Assembly (NCBI GenBank): GCA_016795565.1
Contig: JAEUGW010000033.1
Location: 62,001-126,000 of the forward strand
From: Opitutaceae bacterium
GTDB lineage: Bacteria > Verrucomicrobiota > Verrucomicrobiia > Opitutales > Opitutaceae
Direction of reading: 5' to 3'
DNA: 64,000 nucleotides
Part shown: one piece after another, positions 34,711-43,831 of the stretch
Layout of the letters: each line of letters begins with the position of its first letter
Numbering within the stretch: position 1 is the first letter of the stretch
Translations under genes and position numbers: made by a program
The notes under the pieces: model-generated
The model's database searches: none
What the model was told of the DNA's origin: nothing
What the model saw: only the letters and a program-made list of their open reading frames with translations

Positions 34711-36210
34711 ATGTCAAATCCAAATCCCCCCACCGCGCCGACAGCGGCGCCCCTTTGGCTCTTGGCGCTCGCGACGGTGGGGTTGGCCGCACTGGCCTGG
34801 TTCCTCCACGGCCAGACCACGGTGGTGGCCGCCGGCTCCGATTCCTCCGGCTATTTGAACGCCGCGCGGCTGCTGGCCCGCGGTGAGTTGAGCGCCCCGC
34901 AACGCCTCCCGCCCGAATTGGGCCCGGATGTGCCGCCCTTTCATTTCATGCCACTCGGCTACGGGCGCGGCGGCCACGCGGGGGTCATCGTGCCCACTTA
35001 CCCGCTCGGCCTGCCGTTGCATTTCGCGGCGGGCGGACTCGCGCTGGGCTGGCGGCTCGGCCCGCTCTGGGTGATCGTGGGCGGCGCGGTGGCGGGCATC
35101 CTGCTTTGCTACGTGTGCGGCCGGGAATTCGGGATCAGCCCGCCGCTCGCCTTCGCGGGCGCCGCCACCCTGGCGCTGTCACCCCTGTTCCTGTTCTCCT
35201 CGATCCAACCGCTGAGCGACACGCTCGCGATGACGTGGTGCGTCGGCGCCGTGTGGCTGGCGCTGCGCGCGCGGCGGGGCGCGGCAGCCTGGGCCGTGGC
35301 TTGCGGCGCGGCGCTGTCCGTGTGCGTGCTGGTGCGGCCGACCAACGTGCTCCTGCTGCCGTGCCTCGTCATCCTGCTCGGCGACTGGCGCCGCCTCCTG
35401 GCGGCCGGACTCGGCGGCCTGCCGGGTGCGCTGGCGCTGGCTTGGTGCAACCAGCGGCTCTACGGCAATCCCTTCACCACCGGCTACGGCAACGTGCTCG
35501 CCTCCCTTGATTCGCAATGGGTGCTTCCCACCCTCCTGCACATCGGGCTCTGGACCGCCCGCCTGCTGCCCGCCGGGCTGCTCCTCCTGCCGCTGGCGGC
35601 GCTGCCGTTGTGGCGGCAGCGCGGCCGCCTCCTTCTCGCGCTGGCGGCGTGGGGCGCGGCCTTTGTGGCTTTCTATTCCTTCTACGATGTGACCCACGAA
35701 ACATGGTGGTGCCTGCGCTTCATCCTGCCCGCGCTGCCGGCCCTGGTTTTTGCCGCGCTCCTGGGACTGGACGCGCTGTGCGCGCGGGCCAAGGACGCCG
35801 CCCCGCGCTGGCGCCTGCTTGCGGCCGGCGGGCTCGTGGTGTGGTCGGCGGCCGTTTACCAGGCCTGGGTGCCCCGCCTCGGCCTGCTCGAGATCGGCCG
35901 GAACGAATCCGCCTACCATGAGGCCGGCATGTGGGCTCGCCGGAACCTGCCGCCCAACGCCGTCGTCGCCACCCTGCCGGCCAGCGGCGCGCTCTATTAC
36001 TACACGGGTTTCACCGTCATGCGCTGGGATCTCATGTCTCCGGCCGATTTCAAGCGCTATGCCGCCATCCTGCGGGCGGCCAACCGCCCGGTCTATGCGA
36101 TGCTTTTCAACGGCGAGGCCCGCGCGCTCGAGGAACACATGCCCGACAAATGGGAGCGCATCGAAACCGTCGCCGGCATCTCCTTCTGGAGACTCTCGCC
36201 CGCCCCCTGA
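34711..36210 (+). CDS. ArnT/PMT-like (GT39-type) membrane glycosyltransferase
   Basis: A 499-residue protein with about eleven hydrophobic segments. The loop after the first one is GSDSSGYLNAARLLARGELS, and later parts include PTYPLGLPLHF, SPLFLFSSIQPLSDTLAMTW and VRPTNVLLLPCL, the pattern of dolichyl/polyprenyl-phosphate-sugar-dependent transferases annotated as glycosyltransferase family 39. A short soluble tail (MWARRNLPPNAVVATLPASG) resembles the periplasmic end of such enzymes. It would move a sugar from a lipid carrier to an acceptor outside the cell membrane. The GT4 gene at 36216 begins five bases after its stop. Confidence 0.78.
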   Translation: MSNPNPPTAPTAAPLWLLALATVGLAALAWFLHGQTTVVAAGSDSSGYLNAARLLARGELSAPQRLPPELGPDVPPFHFMPLGYGRGGHAGVIVPTYPLGLPLHFAAGGLALGWRLGPLWVIVGGAVAGILLCYVCGREFGISPPLAFAGAATLALSPLFLFSSIQPLSDTLAMTWCVGAVWLALRARRGAAAWAVACGAALSVCVLVRPTNVLLLPCLVILLGDWRRLLAAGLGGLPGALALAWCNQRLYGNPFTTGYGNVLASLDSQWVLPTLLHIGLWTARLLPAGLLLLPLAALPLWRQRGRLLLALAAWGAAFVAFYSFYDVTHETWWCLRFILPALPALVFAALLGLDALCARAKDAAPRWRLLAAGGLVVWSAAVYQAWVPRLGLLEIGRNESAYHEAGMWARRNLPPNAVVATLPASGALYYYTGFTVMRWDLMSPADFKRYAAILRAANRPVYAMLFNGEARALEEHMPDKWERIETVAGISFWRLSPAP

Positions 36211-36215
36211 CCACG

Positions 36216-37382
36216 ATGCTCCTCCTCGACGCCACGCACACCAGCCACACCCGGGCGCAGACGGGCATCCAGCGCGTGTGTCGCTCGCTCCACGCCGCGC
36301 TGGCGGCGCAACAGCCCGTCCGCGCCGTCTGCCACGACCCCTATCTCGGGGCCTGGCGCGAGCTCAACGCGCGTGAGGCACGCTGCCTGCAACCCGGCCA
36401 GGCGGCGTCGGGTTCGCGCGGGGCGCGGTGGCCGTTGCACCAAAAACTGGCGGGCCATGTCCGCCGCCTCGCCGGCGCGCCGCCGCCGGTGCCGGCCGGC
36501 ACCGCGCTGGTCTGCCCCGAATTATTTTCGCCCGCCGTCGGCGCCCGCCTGCCCGCGCTGCTGGCCGCCGTCACCGGCCCGCGCGTCGCCGTGTTTCACG
36601 ATGCCATCGGGCTCAAGCTGCCCGAACTCACCCCGCCCGGCACCGTCCGCCGCCTGCCCGCCTATCTGCGCGAGCTGCTCCACTTCGACGGCATCGCCGC
36701 CAACTCCGAGGATTCCGCCGCCTGCCTGCGCGACTACTGGGCCTGGCTCGGCGTCGCTGACACGCCGGTCATCCAGGCGATCCCGCTCGGCTTGGATGAA
36801 TGTCACTTAATAGGTGACATTCCCCAAGGCGCGACGCCGCGCATCCTCTGCGTCGGCACGATCGAGGGGCGCAAAAATCACCTGGCACTTTTGGCGGCGT
36901 GCGAAGGGCTCTGGCAGGAGGGCCTGAAATTCGAGCTCCAGTTGCTCGGCCTGCCGCGCGCCGACACCGCCGGCCCGGCGCTCGCCCGCATCGCCGCGCT
37001 CCAGGCGGCCGGCCGGCCGCTGCTCTTCGACGGACCGGCCGACGATGCCGCCCTGCAGGCGGCCTACCGGCGGTGCGCCTTCACCGTTTATCCCTCGCTG
37101 CTGGAAGGCTTCGGCCTGCCCGTGCTCGAGAGCCTGCAGCACGGCAAGCCCTGCATCTGTTCCGCTGCGGGCGCGCTGGGCGAGTCCGCACGCGGCGGCG
37201 GTTGCGTCGGCCTCCCGGCGGTTGATGCCGGCCATCTCGCGGCCGCCATCCGCCGCCTGCTGCAAAACCCCGCCGAGCTCGCGACGTTGGCGGGACAAGC
37301 CCGTGCCCGCCGGTTCAAGCTCTGGCCGGAATACGCCCGCGAGCTGACCGGTTGGATGGCCACGCTGCCGCGCCGGCATTGA
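36216..37382 (+). CDS. GT4 family glycosyltransferase
   Basis: A 388-residue GT-B enzyme. N-terminal acceptor half includes TGIQRVCRSLHAAL and VAVFHDAIGLKLPE; the donor half has ILCVGTIEGRKNHLALL, a switch to FDGPADDAALQAAYRRC, and YPSLLEGFGLPVLESLQHGKP with the conserved EGFGLPxxE. It resembles mannosyl/rhamnosyl transferases of the WbaZ or WbpY kind. A paralogue is found at 38639 in opposite orientation (shared FHDAI start and similar middle). Donor unknown. Confidence 0.87.
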   Translation: MLLLDATHTSHTRAQTGIQRVCRSLHAALAAQQPVRAVCHDPYLGAWRELNAREARCLQPGQAASGSRGARWPLHQKLAGHVRRLAGAPPPVPAGTALVCPELFSPAVGARLPALLAAVTGPRVAVFHDAIGLKLPELTPPGTVRRLPAYLRELLHFDGIAANSEDSAACLRDYWAWLGVADTPVIQAIPLGLDECHLIGDIPQGATPRILCVGTIEGRKNHLALLAACEGLWQEGLKFELQLLGLPRADTAGPALARIAALQAAGRPLLFDGPADDAALQAAYRRCAFTVYPSLLEGFGLPVLESLQHGKPCICSAAGALGESARGGGCVGLPAVDAGHLAAAIRRLLQNPAELATLAGQARARRFKLWPEYARELTGWMATLPRRH

Positions 37383-37455
37383 CCGGAGCCGCGCCGGCGG
37401 GCCTTTGCGGTTGCCAAGGTTCGGGCCCTGACCTCTAGTCGCCTCACGATTTTCC

Positions 37456-38652
37456 ATGGCCCTGTCCCTGTTCACCAAGACCAAGAAAGCCATCATCGAG
37501 CGCGCGCAGGACGACTACGCGACGAAGATGCGGCTGAAATACAAGCCCTACTACCACGCCATGGAGGCGCAGACGGGCACGCGCATCAAATTGCAGGGGC
37601 GCGACATGGTCATGCTCTCCAGCAACGACTACCTCGGGCTGTCGTTCCACCCCAAGGTCATCGAGGCCTGCGGCCAGGGGGCCAGGCTCTGGGGCACCAG
37701 CACCACCGGCGCCCGCATCTCCAACGGCTCGCGCGGCTACCACGTCGCGCTGGAAGAAAAGCTCGCCGCGTTTCTCGGCCGCGAGGCCTGCCATGTCAGC
37801 GTCGCCGGCTATGTCTCGTGCTGTTCCGCCGTCGCCTCCTTCGCGCAGAAGGGCGACCTGGTCCTCGCCGACAAGAACATCCATTCCTGCCTCTGGGACG
37901 GCATCCGGCTCTCCATGGCGACGGTCGAGCGCTTCAGCCACAACAACCCCGAGGACCTCCGCCAGGTGCTGAAAGGCGTGCCCCACACCCAGCCCAAGAT
38001 GCTGGTCATCGAGGGCGTCTATTCGATGGAGGGCCACATCTGCCGACTGCCCGAGCTGGCCGCCATCGGCGAGGAGGCCGGCTGTTTCACCGTGCTCGAT
38101 GACGCGCACGGCTTCGGCATCCTCGGCCGCCAGGGCCGCGGCACCGTCGATCACTTCAAGCTCAACGACAAGGTGGACCTCCTCTGCGGCAGCATGTCCA
38201 AGTCCCTCGCCAGCACCGGCGGGTTTGTCGCCGGCTCGCGCGAGCTCATCGAATACCTCCGCACCAGCTCGAAGCAGACGATCTTCAGCGCGGCCATCAG
38301 CCCGAGCATGGCGGCGGCCGCCTCCGCCTCGCTCGACATCATGCAGACCGAGCCGCAGCACCTCGAGCGCCTCTGGCGCAATACCAAGCTTTACCGCGAA
38401 ATGCTCAAGGGCCTCGGCCTCGACACCTGGGGCAGCGAGACGCCGGCCGTGCCGATCGTGCTCGGCTCCAAGGAGCTCGTTTACCGCTTCTGGCAGGCCT
38501 TGCTGGAGAAGGGCGTGTTCACCGTCATGTCCATCGCGCCCGCCGTGCCCCCGGGCAAGGACCTGATCCGCACCGCCGTCTCCGCCCTGCACAGCGACGA
38601 GGATCTCGAAAAGATCGCCGCCGCCATGGCCTACGCCGTCAAGCAGATGTAA
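37456..38652 (+). CDS. PLP-dependent alpha-oxoamine synthase (serine palmitoyltransferase/BioF/KBL family)
   Basis: A 398-residue fold-type I PLP enzyme. LSSNDYLGLSFHPKV at 54-68, STTGARISNGSRGYHVALE, His143 in DKNIHS, IEGVYSMEGHICRLPEL, DDAHGFG (Asp216, His218) and the Schiff-base Lys249 in GSMSKSLASTGGF are all present. Family members join an amino acid to an acyl-CoA or acyl-ACP. BioF, Kbl and serine palmitoyltransferase cannot be told apart from sequence reading alone; the placement inside a glycan and lipid locus favours a sphingolipid-like or other lipid amino-alcohol over biotin. No bio or tdh gene is nearby. Its 3' end overlaps the convergent gene by 14 bases. Confidence 0.82.
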   Translation: MALSLFTKTKKAIIERAQDDYATKMRLKYKPYYHAMEAQTGTRIKLQGRDMVMLSSNDYLGLSFHPKVIEACGQGARLWGTSTTGARISNGSRGYHVALEEKLAAFLGREACHVSVAGYVSCCSAVASFAQKGDLVLADKNIHSCLWDGIRLSMATVERFSHNNPEDLRQVLKGVPHTQPKMLVIEGVYSMEGHICRLPELAAIGEEAGCFTVLDDAHGFGILGRQGRGTVDHFKLNDKVDLLCGSMSKSLASTGGFVAGSRELIEYLRTSSKQTIFSAAISPSMAAAASASLDIMQTEPQHLERLWRNTKLYREMLKGLGLDTWGSETPAVPIVLGSKELVYRFWQALLEKGVFTVMSIAPAVPPGKDLIRTAVSALHSDEDLEKIAAAMAYAVKQM

Positions 38653-39694
38653 GGGCGCGGCGCAGCGCCGCCGCCGTCTCCGTCCAGCGCGGCAGCGGCC
38701 GGGCCATCGCCGCCGCCTGCAGCCGCCGGTTCTCGTCCGGATTGATCAGCACCGTCCGCAGCTGGTCGGCCCAGTCCGTCGCGTCGTTGACCTGCGCCAC
38801 GAGGCAGCCGCCGCCGTCGGCGTTCTCCCGCAGCACCGGCAGGTCGCTGCACACGCAGGGCACGCCGCGCCAGAGCGCCTCCAGCAACGGCAACCCGCAA
38901 CCCTCGGCAATGGTCGGGAACACCACGGCCCGCGCGGTGGCGTAGAGGCGGCCGAGCGTCCGGTCGCTCGCCGCCGCGTGAAAACAGAACCTCGGCTCGC
39001 GCCGCGCCAGCGCCTTCATCCCCGCCTCGATTGGCCGGCCGAAATGCGGGTTCACCCGGCCAACCACGTGCAGGTCGAAATCCACGCCCTCGCGCCACAG
39101 CGCCTCCGCCACGTCGAGCAGAAAGGTCTGGTTCTTCCGCGGCTCGACGATGCCCACGCAAAGCAGGACCGGCCGCTCCTTGGGAATGATCGCGTCGCGT
39201 TGCACCCGGATGCTCCCGTCGAAATCCGCGCCGAGTTCGATCAGGTCCACCTGCGCCCGCGGCGTCACGCCCTGCCAGCGCCAGAAACCGGCGAGATCCC
39301 GGCGGCTCGCCTCGGAGATCGCAAACACCCGGTCGAAACTGGCGAGCAGCTTCATGTATTCCGGGTGCCGCTGCACGCTCTGTGGCCAGGTGATGTGCGG
39401 CCAGCGCAGCGGAATGGCATCGTGGAACATCGCCGCCAGCCGACAGGGCGGCTGCCGGAGGAATTCCGCCAGCCCCGGTCGCTCGGCCTCGCTGAACAAC
39501 TCCACGGTCAGCAGCCAGTCGCTGGGCTTGAACTCAACTTCGTCCGCCGGCTCATCCGCCCGCACGAAGGCCCGCCGCGCCCAAGTAACCGGCGTCACCG
39601 TGCCGCCGAATTCCTCGCGCAGCCGCGCGCTCACCCGGGTCAGGCCCGAACGCTGCCTCGCCGCGCCCATCTTGGTGGTGTCGTAGTAGATCAT
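38639..39694 (-). CDS. GT4 family glycosyltransferase (paralogue of 36216)
   Basis: A 351-residue GT-B enzyme; ATG at 39694 gives MIYYDTTKMG, typical of a family where the chain starts with a short strand and TGLTRVS-like loop. It shows AAMFHDAIPLRWPHIT, VLLCVGIVEPRKNQTFLL and FPTIAEGCGLPLLEALWRGVP (conserved EGxGLPxLE). It resembles the enzyme at 36216 along the whole chain, so the pair probably arose by duplication. The end overlaps the end of the PLP enzyme gene. Confidence 0.85.
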   Translation of the reverse strand: MIYYDTTKMGAARQRSGLTRVSARLREEFGGTVTPVTWARRAFVRADEPADEVEFKPSDWLLTVELFSEAERPGLAEFLRQPPCRLAAMFHDAIPLRWPHITWPQSVQRHPEYMKLLASFDRVFAISEASRRDLAGFWRWQGVTPRAQVDLIELGADFDGSIRVQRDAIIPKERPVLLCVGIVEPRKNQTFLLDVAEALWREGVDFDLHVVGRVNPHFGRPIEAGMKALARREPRFCFHAAASDRTLGRLYATARAVVFPTIAEGCGLPLLEALWRGVPCVCSDLPVLRENADGGGCLVAQVNDATDWADQLRTVLINPDENRRLQAAAMARPLPRWTETAAALRRALTSA

Positions 39695-39749
39695 CGGAGA
39701 ATACCCAACGCAGATGGCACCGATATGCCCGGATTCCATCTCCGCTTCC

Positions 39750-39825
39750 TGTCATTCTGAGCAAAGCGAAGAATCCAGATGGATTCGCCTATGCCGATGG
39801 ATTCTTCGCTTCGCTCAGAATGACA
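39750..39825. repeat. Inverted repeat of the AGCGAAGAATCC family, full copy
   Basis: TGTCATTCTGAGCAAAGCGA pairs with TCGCTTCGCTCAGAATGACA over about 28 bases with a short loop. It lies between two minus-strand glycosyltransferase genes. It is the best paired copy of the family in the window. Confidence 0.85.
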
Positions 39826-39871
39826 GCCAATGGAAATGGAGTTTCTTTTGTGCATCCTGTGTCTTTTGCGG

Positions 39872-41086
39872 CTAGTCCTTCATCGCCTCCTCAAAGCATT
39901 CCACCAGTCGCGCGGTGTTCTGGTGCGCGTCGTAATTCTCCTCCACCCAGCGGCGGGCGCCAGTGCGCAGGCGTTCCGCCAGCGCATCGTCTTCGCCGAG
40001 ACGGCGCAGCGCCACCACCCACGCCAGCGGCAGGTCCACGTCCGCCACGAGGCCGGTGCGCTCCTGGCTCACGGCCTCCGTCGTGGCCGACACGGGCGAC
40101 GTGACGACCAACACACCCGCGGCCATCGCCTCGGGAATGACGTTGGGCAAGCCGTCACGGTCGCCGCTGGCCGCCACCACTCCCGTGTGCAGCAGCACGT
40201 CGGCCCAGGCCAGCTGGGCCCATACCTCAGGCTGGGTGAGCTGGCCGGTGAATTTCAGGACATCCGTGAGCTGGAGTTGCCCGGCCAGCATCTCGAGCGA
40301 CGTGCGCAGCGGGCCGTCGCCGACGAGGCGCGCCTCAAAGGCAAGGCCCGCAGCCTTGAGTGCCGCATAGATGCGCAACTGGTGCTCGAGACCCTTTTTC
40401 TCGACGAGGCGCGCGATGCACACGAGGCGCAGCGGCGTCCGCTTCACGCGCAGCGGCTTGAAGGCCGGGAAGGAGTCGAGCCCGCGGCGGATGACCTGGA
40501 TTTTATCCGCCGGCACGCCGCGGGCTGCGAGTTCGCGCCGGCCCATGTCGGTCGAGGTGTGGATGAAGCGGGCATGCTGCAGCTTCTCCAGCAGCCACCA
40601 GTCGCCGCCGTGTTCGTAGATGTCGTAGGCGTGCGCCCCGCAGCTGTAGCGCCAGCCGTGCATGCGCCAGAGAATCCAGCCGGCGGTCGCGGGCGCCCCG
40701 CCCCAGGCCCCGTGCACCAGCGCCGGCGGGTCGCGGCGCATTTCGGGTTCGAAGCTGCCGGCAAAACCGGCGCCGAGCATGTTTTCCCAGAAGTTCAGCC
40801 ACGACGGCGCACGCCGCGTGAACACGCCCTCGAACAGATCGCGCATCAGCCGCGGCCGGCGCAGGCACTGCCAGGGAATGATGAGGAGAAACACCTCGAG
40901 CAGCCGCCACTTGTTGAAGGCCTGCACCGGCAGACCGTTGAAGGTGCCACCGCCGCCCCACAGCGAATAGAGTTTCAGACGGAGCCCCTTCGCCTGCAGC
41001 GCCGCCACGTCGCGCTGCAGGAACGTCTCCGACGTCTTGGGAAACGTCGTGAAGAGGAGGGCGATGTGGGGGGGGCGCGGGCTCAA
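39872..41086 (-). CDS. GT4 glycosyltransferase, WcaL/AmsK-like
   Basis: A 404-residue GT-B enzyme. The beginning (LLFTTFPKTSETFLQRDVA) is the hallmark of WcaL/AmsK-type exopolysaccharide transferases. AHAYDIYEHGGDWWLLEKL, IRRGLDSF, CIARLVEKKGLEHQLRIYAAL, VGDGPLRTSLE and GLPNVIPEAMAAGV follow in order. The start codon at 41086 appears to be TTG, since no ATG or GTG lies upstream of the first strand in frame. Probable role in assembling an exopolysaccharide repeat unit in the cytoplasm. Confidence 0.85.
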   Translation of the reverse strand: MSPRPPHIALLFTTFPKTSETFLQRDVAALQAKGLRLKLYSLWGGGGTFNGLPVQAFNKWRLLEVFLLIIPWQCLRRPRLMRDLFEGVFTRRAPSWLNFWENMLGAGFAGSFEPEMRRDPPALVHGAWGGAPATAGWILWRMHGWRYSCGAHAYDIYEHGGDWWLLEKLQHARFIHTSTDMGRRELAARGVPADKIQVIRRGLDSFPAFKPLRVKRTPLRLVCIARLVEKKGLEHQLRIYAALKAAGLAFEARLVGDGPLRTSLEMLAGQLQLTDVLKFTGQLTQPEVWAQLAWADVLLHTGVVAASGDRDGLPNVIPEAMAAGVLVVTSPVSATTEAVSQERTGLVADVDLPLAWVVALRRLGEDDALAERLRTGARRWVEENYDAHQNTARLVECFEEAMKD

Positions 41087-41108
41087 AGCGGGAGAGAGTT
41101 ACAGGGCC

Positions 41109-41235
41109 GAAGCTCCAACATCCAAGCTCCAACATCCAAAGAATGACCAAGCCAACCAAGCCTGAAAAACTTGGTCGTTTTGTTTTAGATTTGAATCTTG
41201 GAATTTCACTGGAGCTTGGATGTTGGAGCTTGAAG
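41109..41235. repeat. Inverted repeat GCTCCAACATCCAAGCTCCA between glycosyltransferase and LysR genes
   Basis: Tandem GAAGCTCCAACATCC units on the left (41109-41137) pair with TGGAGCTTGGATGTTGGAGC on the right (41210-41229). An inner hairpin ACCAAGC/CTTGGT is also seen. The stretch is clearly lower in GC than its surroundings and has no gene. Confidence 0.8.
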
Positions 41236-41244
41236 TTTCCGGCG

Positions 41245-42153
41245 TCAGCCGGCCGATCCGGCCACCACGAGGAAGGCCCCGAGCGCGGGATCGGGCGAGG
41301 CCTCCTTGCGCCAGCCGAGCACGAGCCGGCTCTCGGGCGTCGGGCCATCAAGCGGGCGGAACACCACCTCGCCCGGAAGCTGTTTCGCCTCGGACGGCGT
41401 CATGAATGTCGCCCCCAGGCCGGCGCGCACGAGGCCGATCGCGTTGGCGCGCGGCCAAACCTCGTCGGCGATGCGCGGCGCCACGCCGGCCGCGCGGAAG
41501 GCCGCGAGCACGCGGTCATAAAAGCCGGGATTGTGCGCGCGGGGAAACATCACGAAGGCCGTGCCGGCGAGGTCGCGCAGGCGGAGCCTTTTCGCGCGGG
41601 CTTGCGGATGGTCGGCAGGCAGCAGCACGCCGTTGTTTTCCTGCAGGAGCAGCCGCGTGGCCAGCCCCGGAGTCGTGGCGGCATCCGGATGAAAAAAACC
41701 GCAGGCGATCTCACCGGTCTTGAGCGAATTGAGCTGGGCCGAGGTGGGCGACTCGTTCAGCTCGACCCGGATGCCCGGGTAGCGCCGGTTGAACTCGCGC
41801 AGGATGCCGGGCAGCACCGTGGCCATCGCCAGACCGGTGAAGGCCACGCGCACCTGCCCCGCCTGCCCGCCCGCCAGCGCCTGGATATCGGCGGGCACCG
41901 CCGCAAGCCCGCGCAGCAGCGGCTCGATGCGTTCGAGGAAGGCCCGGCCGACCGGCGTCAGCTCGACCTTGCGGCGCGTGCGGTTGAGCAGGTCCACCCC
42001 CAGCGCCGCCTCGAGCTGCGCCACGCTGCGCGACAGGGCCGGCTGGGCCACGGCGAGAGTCTCGGCCGCCTTGCGGAAATGCAGCTGCCGCGCCACCTCG
42101 CGAAAATAGGCGAGGTGCCGGAGCTCAAAAGGATATTGATACTCACCAGGCAT
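41245..42153 (-). CDS. LysR-type transcriptional regulator
   Basis: A 302-residue regulator from the ATG at 42153 (an ATG 12 codons upstream is possible). The N-terminal winged helix-turn-helix is classic: FELRHLAYFREVARQLHFRK, AAETLAVAQPALSRSVAQLE and LGVDLLNRTRRKVELTPVG. The effector domain (QVRVAFTGLAMATVLPGILR, ALGATF-like middle) resembles the CatR/BenM/CbbR branch. It is divergent from leuC with 155 bases between starts, so control of leuC-leuD and of itself is likely by neighbourhood, though the effector cannot be read. Confidence 0.88.
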   Translation of the reverse strand: MPGEYQYPFELRHLAYFREVARQLHFRKAAETLAVAQPALSRSVAQLEAALGVDLLNRTRRKVELTPVGRAFLERIEPLLRGLAAVPADIQALAGGQAGQVRVAFTGLAMATVLPGILREFNRRYPGIRVELNESPTSAQLNSLKTGEIACGFFHPDAATTPGLATRLLLQENNGVLLPADHPQARAKRLRLRDLAGTAFVMFPRAHNPGFYDRVLAAFRAAGVAPRIADEVWPRANAIGLVRAGLGATFMTPSEAKQLPGEVVFRPLDGPTPESRLVLGWRKEASPDPALGAFLVVAGSAG

Positions 42154-42308
42154 CACAGGACATGAAACAAGTATTTCCTGGCATGGCAAGATTCTGGTAA
42201 TCTGCCGCCATCAACTCACCGCGGATCACGCGGATGAACGCGGATTGTCAATCAATGGTGGTGTTTTATCCGCGTCCATCTGCGCTATCCGCGGAAAAAC
42301 ATCTCCCG
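42154..42308. promoter_or_regulatory. Divergent control region between lysR and leuC
   Basis: 155 bases between the two start codons. LysR-type proteins normally bind such regions, but I see no clear T-N11-A operator that stands out. The right half is taken up by the inverted repeat at 42219-42294, so promoter elements for leuC must lie in the left part or within the repeat. Confidence 0.35.
42219..42294. repeat. Inverted repeat of the CCGCGGAT/GAACGCGGAT type before leuC
   Basis: CCGCGGATCACGCGGATGAA on the left pairs with the region ending TCTGCGCTATCCGCGG on the right, arms about 28 bases with few mismatches, loop 20 bases. It ends 14 bases before the leuC start, so it would form a hairpin in the leuC leader. 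Confidence 0.82.
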
Positions 42309-43727
42309 ATGCCCTCTCCCCAATCTCTCTTCGAAAAAGTCTGGACCGCCCACACGGTCAAAAAACTGGCCAACGGCCAGACCCAGCTGCTCATCGGCAC
42401 GCACCTGATCCACGAGGTCACCTCGCCGCAGGCCTTCGGCATGCTGCGCGACCTCGGCCTCCCGGTCCTCATGCCCCATCGCACCTTTGCCACGGTGGAC
42501 CACATCATCCCGACCAACGAGCTGGTCGAGCCCTACAAGGACTCCCTCGCCCAGGCCATGATGGACGAGGTGCGCAAGAACTGCGCGCAGTTCGGCATCA
42601 CCTTCTTCGACCGCGCCACCGGCAAGCAGGGCATCGTGCACATCGTCGGCCCCGAGCAGGGCATCACCCAGCCCGGCACCACCATCGCGTGCGGCGACTC
42701 GCACACCTCCACCCACGGCGCGTTCGGCGCCATCGCCTTCGGCATCGGCACCAGCCAGGTGCGCGACGTGCTCGCCACGCAGACCATGGCGCTCGGCCCG
42801 CTCAAGGTCCGCCGCATCGAGGTGAACGGCCGGCTCCGCCCAGGCGTCTACGCCAAGGACGTCATCCTCCACATCATCCGCCAACTCGGCGTGAACGGCG
42901 GCACGGGCTACGCCTACGAATACGCGGGCAGCACTTTCGACGGCTTCACGATGGAAGAGCGCATGACCGTCTGCAACATGTCCATCGAGGGCGGCGCACG
43001 CGTCGGCTACGTCAATCCCGACGAGACCACCTTCGCCTACCTCAAGGGGCGCCCCTACTCGCCCACCGGCCCCGCGTGGGACGCCGCCGTCGCCCGCTGG
43101 AAGTCCTTCGCCTCCGACCCCGGCGCCAAATACGACGACGTCGTGAAGATCGACGCCGCCAGCATCGCGCCGACCGTCACCTGGGGCATCAACCCCGGCC
43201 AGGGCATCTCCATCGTCGAGAACATCCCGAGCCCCGAGACCGCCACCTCCGCCGACGACAAGGCCGGCATCATCGAGGCCCTCGCCTACATGAAGCTGCC
43301 CGCCGGCGCGCCCATCAAGGGCACCAAGATCGACGTCGCCTTCCTCGGCTCCTGCACCAACGGCCGCCTGTCGGACTTCCGCGAGGTCGCCAAATACCTC
43401 AAGGGCCGCAAGGTCGCCGCCGGCGTGAAGGCCATCGCCGTCCCCGGCTCGCAGATCGTCGCGCTCCAGTGCGAGAAGGAAGGTATCGACAAGATTCTGT
43501 CCGCCGCCGGCTTCGAATGGCGCGCCGCGGGCTGCTCGATGTGCCTTGCGATGAATCCCGACAAGCTCGTGGGCGAACAGCTCTGCGCCAGCTCGTCGAA
43601 CCGCAACTTCAAGGGCCGCCAAGGCTCGCCCACCGGTCGCACGATCCTCATGAGCCCGGTCATGGTCGCCGCTGCGGCCGTCACCGGCACCGTCGCCGAC
43701 GCCCGCGAGGTCTTCACGGTGAACTGA
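42309..43727 (+). CDS. leuC: 3-isopropylmalate dehydratase large subunit
   Basis: A 472-residue aconitase-family subunit that, with LeuD, isomerises 2-isopropylmalate to 3-isopropylmalate in leucine synthesis. It has the expected [41 protein letters not shown] and the three Cys ligands of the 4Fe-4S cluster: one in FLGSCTNGR and two in [12 protein letters not shown]. The ATG at 42309 gives the standard N-terminus ([12 protein letters not shown]). leuD follows 104 bases downstream, separated by an inverted repeat. A LysR gene is divergent. Confidence 0.97.
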   Translation: MPSPQSLFEKVWTAHTVKKLANGQTQLLIGTHLIHEVTSPQAFGMLRDLGLPVLMPHRTFATVDHIIPTNELVEPYKDSLAQAMMDEVRKNCAQFGITFFDRATGKQGIVHIVGPEQGITQPGTTIACGDSHTSTHGAFGAIAFGIGTSQVRDVLATQTMALGPLKVRRIEVNGRLRPGVYAKDVILHIIRQLGVNGGTGYAYEYAGSTFDGFTMEERMTVCNMSIEGGARVGYVNPDETTFAYLKGRPYSPTGPAWDAAVARWKSFASDPGAKYDDVVKIDAASIAPTVTWGINPGQGISIVENIPSPETATSADDKAGIIEALAYMKLPAGAPIKGTKIDVAFLGSCTNGRLSDFREVAKYLKGRKVAAGVKAIAVPGSQIVALQCEKEGIDKILSAAGFEWRAAGCSMCLAMNPDKLVGEQLCASSSNRNFKGRQGSPTGRTILMSPVMVAAAAVTGTVADAREVFTVN

Positions 43728-43733
43728 TTTCAC

Positions 43734-43817
43734 AGTAGCGAGTAGTGAGTAGCGACTAGCGAGCATCCCGCCGTCACCGCCCTCACCCTACTCGCTACCC
43801 ACTACCCGCTACTCACT
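43734..43817. repeat. Inverted repeat AGTAGCGAGTAGTGAGTAGC between leuC and leuD
   Basis: The left arm at 43734-43763 repeats the unit AGTAGCGAG/AGTGAGTAGC; the right arm at 43788-43817 (CTACTCGCTACCCACTACCC and on) is its complement. It fills most of the 104-base gap between the two subunit genes and could affect their ratio by RNA structure. Confidence 0.82.
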
Positions 43818-43831
43818 CCTTCATTCCTCCC

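Noticed and set aside
1..41086. Integrated phage or ICE as carrier of the glycan locus
   Set aside because: No integrase, tRNA attachment site, transposase or conjugation gene was found, and base composition is even across the locus.
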